From Campylorhamphus procurvoides (lineage: Eukaryota; Chordata; Aves; Passeriformes; Dendrocolaptidae), in the NCBI GenBank assembly GCA_013396655.1, contig WBMV01000272.1, positions 372,001-436,000 of the forward strand: a stretch of DNA of 64,000 bases, written 5' to 3'. The translations under genes were made by a program, and so were the position numbers. The notes beneath the pieces were generated by a model. That model saw only the letters and a list, made by a program, of their open reading frames with translations, ran no database searches and had not been told where the DNA came from. Of this stretch, positions 58,806 through 64,000 are shown in pieces. How positions within the stretch are numbered: position 1 is the stretch's first letter; every line of letters starts with the position of its first letter.

Positions 58806-59645
58806 TCATAGAATTGTAGAATCATAGAATACCCTGAGCTGGAAGGGACCCACAAGGATCATTAAAGTCCAACTCCGCACAGGACAACCCCAAGAATCAC
58901 ACCATGCGCCTGAGAGCATCATCCAAATGCTTCTTGAACTCTGGCAGGCTTGGTGACAGGGCCACTTCCCTGGGGAGCCTGTTCCAGTGCCAAGCCACCC
59001 TCTAGGTGAAGAACCTTTCATAATATCTTACCCAAACCTCCCCTGACATGACTTCAGGCCATTCCCTTGCATCCTGCCATGGGTCAGCAGAAAGAAGAGA
59101 TCAGTGCATCAGTTCCCCGCATGAGGAAGTTGCAATAAGATCTCTCCTCAGTCTCTTCTCCAGGCTTAACAGACCAAGTGACCTCATAAGGTTTTCCCCC
59201 AAGCCCTTCACCATCTTTGTAGCCCTCCTTTGGATGTTCCCCAATAGCTTTATATCTTTCTTAAATTATGGTTCCCAGAACTGCACACAATATTCCAGGT
59301 GAGGCTGCCCCAGTGCAGAGCAGAGTGGGACAATCCTGTCCCTCGACAGGTTGGTGATGCTTTGCCTGATGTCCTCGGACATGGTTGGCCCTCCTGGTTG
59401 CCAGGACACTGCTGATTCATGTTGAACTTGCCATCAATCAGAATCTTCCGGTGTGTCTTTCTATGCCACTGCTTTCCGGCATCTCATTCCCCAGTCTGTA
59501 TGAACATCTGAGTTTGCCCCTTCCCAGGTGCAGAATCCAGCACTTTTGCTTGTTGAACTTCATATGGTTGGTGATTTCCCCACCCTCTAATTTGTCAAAG
59601 TCTCTCTGAAGGGCCTCCCTGCCTTCAAAGCACACTCTCTAGTAT
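58806..59645 (-). mobile_element. CR1 LINE, 5'-truncated, ORF2 C-terminal end plus 3' UTR
   Basis: An ~840-bp copy whose 3' end, read from the plus strand, opens with the inverted terminal repeats TCATAGAATTGTAGAATCAT. Upstream on the minus strand lie the CR1 3' region and, at 59438-59635, a stretch encoding HMKFNKQKCWILHLGRGKL and YRLGNE. This matches the post-polymerase section of CR1 ORF2 ('LMKFNKDKCKVLHLGRNN...YRLG'). Further 3', fragments resembling 'SALxRPHLEYCV' and 'LFSLEKRRLRGD' appear in shifted frames with stops, so the copy is dead. The 5' break near 59645 lies about 50 bp from the RTE-like insertion. No target-site duplication is expected for CR1 and none was seen. Confidence 0.95.
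59438..59635 (-). pseudogene. CR1 ORF2 fragment (post-RT region)
   Basis: A 65-codon frame without internal stops encoding the C-terminal side of the CR1 reverse transcriptase polyprotein. The visible landmark is MKFNKQKCWILHLGRG, followed by the YRLG tetrapeptide. Endonuclease, catalytic palm and start are all missing because the element is 5'-truncated, and downstream frames are shifted. It is a relic of a retrotransposon protein, not a host gene. Confidence 0.85.
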
Positions 59646-59694
59646 TTGCTAAAGGCAAATTTATATGTCATAGTCCATCATAACAGTTGTTTTC

Positions 59695-59707
59695 ACAAGT
59701 GATGAAT
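59695..59707. repeat. 13-bp target-site duplication, left copy
   Basis: ACAAGTGATGAAT, repeated without mismatch at 60226-60238. The bases on both sides of the two copies differ, so the duplication is exactly 13 bp and fixes the ends of the enclosed LINE insert. Confidence 0.93.
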
Positions 59708-60225
59708 CATCATCCTCATGGCTAGGTTTTGCGAACAAAGATTTGCAAGGGCTCTACCCACACTTGCTACAAGCACGCTGGTGGCTAAAATGGCCAATGT
59801 GAGATAGGCAAGTCTGATTGCAAAAGGCACAGTGGAAAGTCTCCATTGGCACTACTGGTGAGGCACAGTTCTTCCTGCGTTGCCTTTTTTCCTCCAGACT
59901 GATTCTGCGTGTGTTCTCAAAGGAAGCAGCAGCGTTATAGATGGTGTGTCTCCATTTGTCCCCATTGGAGGCCAGAGTGGACCATTGATGATGGTCAATG
60001 TGGCCAAGGCTGAGGTATTGTTTCAGGGAGTCCTTGTATCTCCTCTTCGGAGCTCCTCTCTTGCGGCAGCCGGTGGTGAGTTCCCCATAAAGCACAATCC
60101 TAGGGAGGCGGTGATCCCCCATCCTGGAGATGTGCCCTGCCCACCACAGCTGCATTTTCAGCAGCATGGCCTCAATGCTGGTGATCTCTGCCTGTTCAAG
60201 GACAGACACATTAGTCACGTAATCA
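59708..60225 (-). mobile_element. 5'-truncated RTE-like LINE insertion with 13-bp target-site duplication
   Basis: A 518-bp insert bounded by perfect 13-bp direct repeats. On the minus strand it encodes the tail of a LINE ORF2 and then a very short 3' UTR of about 46 bp that ends in a GAGGATGATG run, without a poly(A) tail. A short 3' UTR ending in a simple repeat is characteristic of the RTE clade and differs from CR1, which ends in ATTCTRTG repeats and leaves no clear duplication. The uninterrupted frame and perfect duplication indicate a younger insertion than the nearby CR1. In birds the candidate family is AviRTE, known from only some lineages; that name is inference. It lies about 60 bp beyond the broken 5' end of the CR1 copy and in the same orientation. 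Confidence 0.85.
59754..60218 (-). CDS. C-terminal fragment of an RTE-like LINE reverse transcriptase (ORF2)
   Basis: A 154-codon open frame with no internal stop, ending in TAG at 59756-59754. Near residue 25 it has WWAGHISRMGDHRLPR followed by LYGEL, then GAPKRRYKDSLKQYL at about 55-69, and DKWRHTIYNAAASFE near 87-101. These are hallmarks of the region after the polymerase domain in RTE-type and related LINEs. The tail carries a C-X2-C-X12-H-X3-C zinc knuckle (C130, C133, H146, C150). The first codon shown is GTG and the frame is open upstream to the insertion boundary, so there is no genuine start: endonuclease and catalytic reverse-transcriptase domains were lost by 5' truncation. It is a mobile-element remnant, not a host gene, and is unlikely to be translated on its own. 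Confidence 0.82.
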   Translation of the reverse strand: MTNVSVLEQAEITSIEAMLLKMQLWWAGHISRMGDHRLPRIVLYGELTTGCRKRGAPKRRYKDSLKQYLSLGHIDHHQWSTLASNGDKWRHTIYNAAASFENTRRISLEEKRQRRKNCASPVVPMETFHCAFCNQTCLSHIGHFSHQRACSKCG

Positions 60226-60238
60226 ACAAGTGATGAAT
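60226..60238. repeat. 13-bp target-site duplication, right copy
   Basis: Identical to 59695-59707; marks the 5' (truncated) end of the RTE-like insert. Confidence 0.93.
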
Positions 60239-60549
60239 ACTGTGGATAATAAATGACATATCTTTATACTTCAAAAAAAAAAAGCTGTTGCATCTATAGC
60301 TGTTTCTTAAAAAGAAATTTGAGGAGAAATTGTCTTCTTCACTTTGAGCTCTTAAAAGCACAATCTTTACAAACTTTGTCACTTGTCGCCTGCTGATTCC
60401 AAAGTGGGGTATTGATCAAAGCTAAGTAATTTTCTTATATACTGAAAACCTAAAGCAAATGAAAATTAAGTAAAGTCCTCAGTGTCACAGGATGACTGGG
60501 GAGAATAAAAAAAAGTTCTTCATAACCCAAAATTAACAGTCATACTTCC
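60239..60549. other. short unique spacer, no gene seen
   Basis: AT-rich sequence between two retroposons with a 12-bp A run near 60272-60283. Nothing further was recognised. Confidence 0.5.
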
Positions 60550-60700
60550 ATAGTCGCACAAAATCACAAAATGTTCTGAGCTGGAAGGAACCCACAAGGA
60601 TCATCAAGTGCAACTCTTAAGTGAATGGCCTGTACAGAGATAGAATCCTTGTCTTTTAGGTCTGTGTTGTGAAACTTATTGACAAACTCAGTGAATTAGG
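60550..60700 (-). mobile_element. tRNA-Ile-derived SINE with CR1-like tail (TguSINE1 type)
   Basis: Two parts are joined. Plus-strand 60550-60625 matches a CR1 3' end in reverse (AAAATCACAAAATGTTCTGA, 'GCTGGAAGGAACCCACAAGG', ATCATCAAGTGCAACTC). Plus-strand 60626-60700 follows the reverse complement of tRNA-Ile(AAU) along its full ~74-nt length. TGGCCTGTAC fits the acceptor and T-stem, GAGATAGAATCC the B box (consensus GGATCGAACC), and AACTCAGTGAATTAGG the D-arm (consensus AACTGAGCTAACCGG). The middle (anticodon arm) is much diverged. A tRNA-Ile head on a CR1 tail is the published architecture of TguSINE1, a passerine SINE mobilised by CR1. The copy seems near full length but old. As a tRNA it is non-functional. 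Confidence 0.72.
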
Positions 60701-62702
60701 GTTGGCATTCCATAATTATTTTTTTAAGTGGCAATTTAAATAAATGTATTAATGGGGAAAAAAACCAAACCCCCTACCTTTTTACTGCACTGTGCTGTAT
60801 CTGAGAGCAATTTTCCAAGTTTCATTAAGGCATTTTAAATTGTTGTGTGGGTAGTAGTCTCTTTCCTGTTATTTATTTGAATGAACTTCACTCTGCTAAG
60901 ACAGGAAATGATCACTTCATGTTTCCCAAGCATCCATAAAGCCTTTACCTCCACACAACAGAATAATACTTTCCTTGCTGCTGTCTCAAAGCCCTTTGCA
61001 AACATTAAAGCCCAAACACCTCTGTGTGAGAGAGATAAGTACTGGACCATAATCAATTTCATTACCTATAAAGCTTTAGTGTTCAGCTCTAAGTAGAATT
61101 TCTACAAGCCAGCGGCTGCAAATTAAAGGTGATCTTATTTTTTATTTGGTGGATTTTGGTATACAGCATGGATTGACCTACTGACATTTAAATTGCTGTT
61201 ATCCATGATTGTGATGTTACTTTAAATTATCACTCATATTACACAGTAGCTGCTCTCCAGGCCAGCAAAGAGTACATTTTCTGGTGACTGGGATCCTGAA
61301 CTTCCTACAGGCATCCCTAGCCTTTCCCATATCCATCAATAACTACAAGCCCTTTTATGTTGTCTTTCTGGCCCAATGGAGAACTCAAGCCAGATATGAT
61401 TTTTCTTCCTACATCAATCTCCTTGCAGCTACCAGCTTTCTCTATCTCTTCTTTCTTTTCTCCTCAAAAATTGTTAGTGAAATATATTGTGCATCGAAAC
61501 CTGCAATTTGCCAGTGCATTGAAAACTGCAAGTATGGACTGAGCAAAATTACATATGAATATTACAATTTTGAGGAAATATAAAAAGCCTATCAAACCTC
61601 CAACAGTTTGTGATCCATTTTGACATTTTGAAAGTAAACTTTTAAAACTAGTTTTAATTTTGAAAATGCAACTACTTTTCAAAAAGTAAAGTAAACGTTA
61701 GAAACTAAATTTAACAGTCTAAAAAGTACTTATTATTCTAATTTTTTCTGAGTATCATAAACATGATCCTTTCATGTCAAAGTGAAGAGAGGCAAGGGGA
61801 AAAAGTCATCTTGAAGTACATCTGTAATATAGTACAGTATGTCATAGAAGAGAAAAATAAGCTGTGTCTACTTGAATAACCTCTGGTTTTTTCCTGCTTT
61901 TGCAGTGGACTCATTACCCCAGGGTTTCCAATCTTTACTGCTGGAATTCAATTGTCTGAACTCTATGTCTATTCAATATTAGGATCAGCAAATCATAAAT
62001 ATTTCTTATTATGAGTTATTTTTCCATCTTTTCTGATCATCAAGGTATATATGAGCAAAAGGTTCTTCATCATATTCATCTAATCTTTTCTTTTGCTTTC
62101 TGAATTGACCTTTTAAAAAGGGAGAATCACTTTCTACTTTCTCACTAATTCTAGGAGCACTGGGCTCATGAATTCCTTTCACATGTGCTTGTGACATGAC
62201 CTTCAGAAACACAATTTCCCAGTCTCCTGCTGTGCGTTCCAGTCAGGTGACAAAAGACCTTTGATTTCATTTTTATCCTTCCTGACCCCAACACTTAGCT
62301 TGTATGTGCATATATTTCTTATTTTGATTCATTGTATGGTGTTTCCAGGTTTTACCTGTCTTTTTCATTAACCTGGAGAATAGTAAATCCATCTTGCTTT
62401 CTGGTATGTGTATAGAGGTTTTGCAGTTTTCCTTTATCCTTTGCTGTTTCTCCTTTGCCAAGTCACTTCCACCATGACTGAAGTTCTCTCTGCAGACAGA
62501 GAAAAATTTGATAGAGAAATAAATTGTGATTCTATTAATTCCGAAGAGAATGAGCTGATCTGAAATAACTGCTGGCTGTTTTCCTCTTTTGTGACACTCT
62601 GCCCTGCATGCTTACTACTTAACAACATTTCCTTAAACTTTAGAATCTAAGAAAATTTGGGAGCACCTAATGGAGATGCCACTGACTTATGGTTGTATCA
62701 CC
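60701..62702. other. unique non-coding stretch, no gene seen
   Basis: AT-rich; open frames up to 99 codons lack known motifs. The block at about 61100-61255 is non-repetitive with GCAAATTAAAGG, GACATTTAAATTG and TTTAAATTATC words and might be a conserved element, but evidence is weak. Confidence 0.45.
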
Positions 62703-62825
62703 TGTGTTGAGTTCATGTGGCCAGGTTTTGGTAGCAGGGGGTGCTACAGGTGTGGCTTCTTTGAGAAGCTGCCAAAAGCTTCTGCATTGTCCTGCAGAAC
62801 AAATTCCAGATTCCAAGACCTGTTA
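62703..62825 (+). mobile_element. 5' fragment of the long ERVL-type LTR family
   Basis: The plus strand starts TGTGTTGAGTTCATGTGGCC and continues AGGTTTTGGTAGCAGGGGG, GCTACAGGTGTGGCTTCT and GAGAAGCTGCC. This is the U3 beginning of the LTR family seen in reverse at 4404-5463, whose own U3 start has lost part of this block. Similarity stops at about 62825, so roughly 120 bp of a 1-kb LTR remain. Confidence 0.72.
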
Positions 62826-64000
62826 AATAGCAGATGCGACTAAAAGATTGACACACAGGATGCCAATTAAAAGCCAAACCATAGCTCACTGGGGAAAGCT
62901 GAGGTAATGATGAAGCCTAAACTAGCTTCAATTAATGCTACTTTTAGCAAAACTGGTTGTGAAGCCAATGAGAGTTTTGTCAGTGCTAGAATATAAGTAC
63001 CATCCCAGAATAACTTGCATGGTCTCAGGCCAACAACAAACTTTTTAGAAATAGGACCTGATCAACACTAAATTCATTTTGATAATCTAGCACCTTTCAT
63101 TTATTAGCATTTTGTCCCTCTAAAACAAGTGAGGTTGTTGTCATTTGGTTTAACTGAAGCAGGCCTAAGTTCTATTCTTGCAACCCAGAAGCTGAGCAGA
63201 CTGCCCCCACACTGCCAAAGTGTGTAAGTTTGTGAGAAGACCCAGACTTCACTGATGTTGTCTACCTGCCAAACTGTTAAGGGAAGCAATTTCTTTTTGG
63301 CACAAACCTCGCCCATGCAAGCACTTCCTGATTCCCAGCAGGCACACAGCTTACTTTCCAACATTCTCTGATCCACTCAAGCAAGCCACGTTATTTTTGT
63401 ATCCTAAACATTCGCAGTTTAATTCAAAAAATACATTTTCTCATAAGCTCAGAAAAAAATGTATCTGCTGCCAGATGCTAATTGTATTCAGTGTGGTAGC
63501 ATGAAGACGCCAGACTGCAGTGGCATGGACAGGAGTGGCGTATAAGAAACTTCCTCAGCTGCTATACTTACTCAGGGATGCCCTGCTACATGGTGGTTTC
63601 ATTCTTCTTCTCAAAGAAAGTTTGTGCTATTTTAACAAGGAACAGTGTGTGACTGGAAAAAAAGAGGATCAAAGAGGGAAATTCAAACGAAATGCAGTAG
63701 ACAAAGGGTAAAAGTTTTATTCAAGTTATCTAAACCCGAAAAAATTGTGCACTAAAGGCCTGATATAAAACTCACAGCAATCCATTATAATTTTTCCACT
63801 GACTTCTAGAGCTTTGAACGAAGCCTTTCTCACTCTTTTTAAACTCATTTTTTGCCCACCTTTAATTCAGCTGTGATATCACATCCATTAGAAATAACAT
63901 CAATTCGAAAGTGCAATTGCCCTGCTGTGGAAAATGGTGAGAAGAGATTAATTAACATCTTCATATCTCATCATATATATAATGACTTTGTCATAACTGA
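62826..64000. other. unique non-coding stretch, no gene seen
   Basis: No exon, RNA gene or repeat was recognised to the end of the window. The part directly after the LTR fragment does not follow the family consensus. Confidence 0.45.

Noticed and set aside
60626..60700. A functional tRNA-Ile gene
   Set aside because: The B box and D-arm are recognisable but mutated, the anticodon arm is lost, and it is fused to a CR1 tail, so it is a SINE head.
1..64000. CRISPR array, bacterial operon or prokaryotic mobile system
   Set aside because: There are no regularly spaced repeats, ribosome-binding-site-led gene strings or dense coding. All diagnosable elements are avian retroposons.

Overview
The window looks like vertebrate nuclear DNA from a bird, most likely a passerine. 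It is AT-rich, has no operon-like packing of open frames, and its interspersed repeats are those of avian genomes: CR1 LINEs in both orientations, long ERVL-type LTRs, other solo LTRs, and one short element that reads as a tRNA-Ile-headed SINE with a CR1 tail (the TguSINE1 type known from passerines). No protein-coding host gene could be recognised. The longest open frames belong to transposable elements or are no longer than chance allows in DNA of this composition. The window is best read as a gene desert or a large intron.

Layout. 1-4.4 kb is unremarkable apart from a 45-bp tandem duplication at 3.68 kb. 4.40-5.46 kb is a long LTR on the minus strand. CR1 pieces lie near 9.5 kb (minus) and 12.8 kb (plus). 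13-28 kb is mostly unique AT-rich DNA with a compound tetranucleotide microsatellite (14.7 kb), a polypyrimidine tract (16.2 kb) and an A+T tract (19.1 kb). 27.9-28.4 kb is a clean solo LTR with a 6-bp target-site duplication. 34.0-34.9 kb is a second long LTR, related to the 4.4 kb one and in the same orientation. 34.9-51.9 kb holds unique DNA, a G/T-rich tract (41.2 kb), CR1 pieces at 42.5, 46.9 and 49.9 kb, and an ancient CR1 reverse-transcriptase relic at 43.9 kb. 51.97-52.46 kb is another solo LTR (minus strand) with 10-bp terminal inverted repeats and a 4-bp duplication. 56.6-56.9 kb is a degraded old CR1 3' region. 58.8-60.7 kb is a retroposon cluster: a 5'-truncated CR1, a 5'-truncated RTE-like LINE tail with an intact 154-codon frame and a perfect 13-bp duplication, and the tRNA-headed SINE, all on the minus strand. 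A 5' fragment of the long LTR family lies at 62.7 kb on the plus strand.

How the parts relate. The SINE tail resembles CR1 3' ends, so CR1 machinery probably mobilised it. The LTRs are solo: no primer-binding site or gag/pol/env is seen next to them, as expected after LTR-LTR recombination. Several unique stretches dense in homeodomain-type TAATTA/TAATC sites and E-boxes are offered as low-confidence candidate conserved non-coding elements. I saw no obviously undescribed biological system. The most informative items are the young RTE-type insertion and the chimeric SINE.
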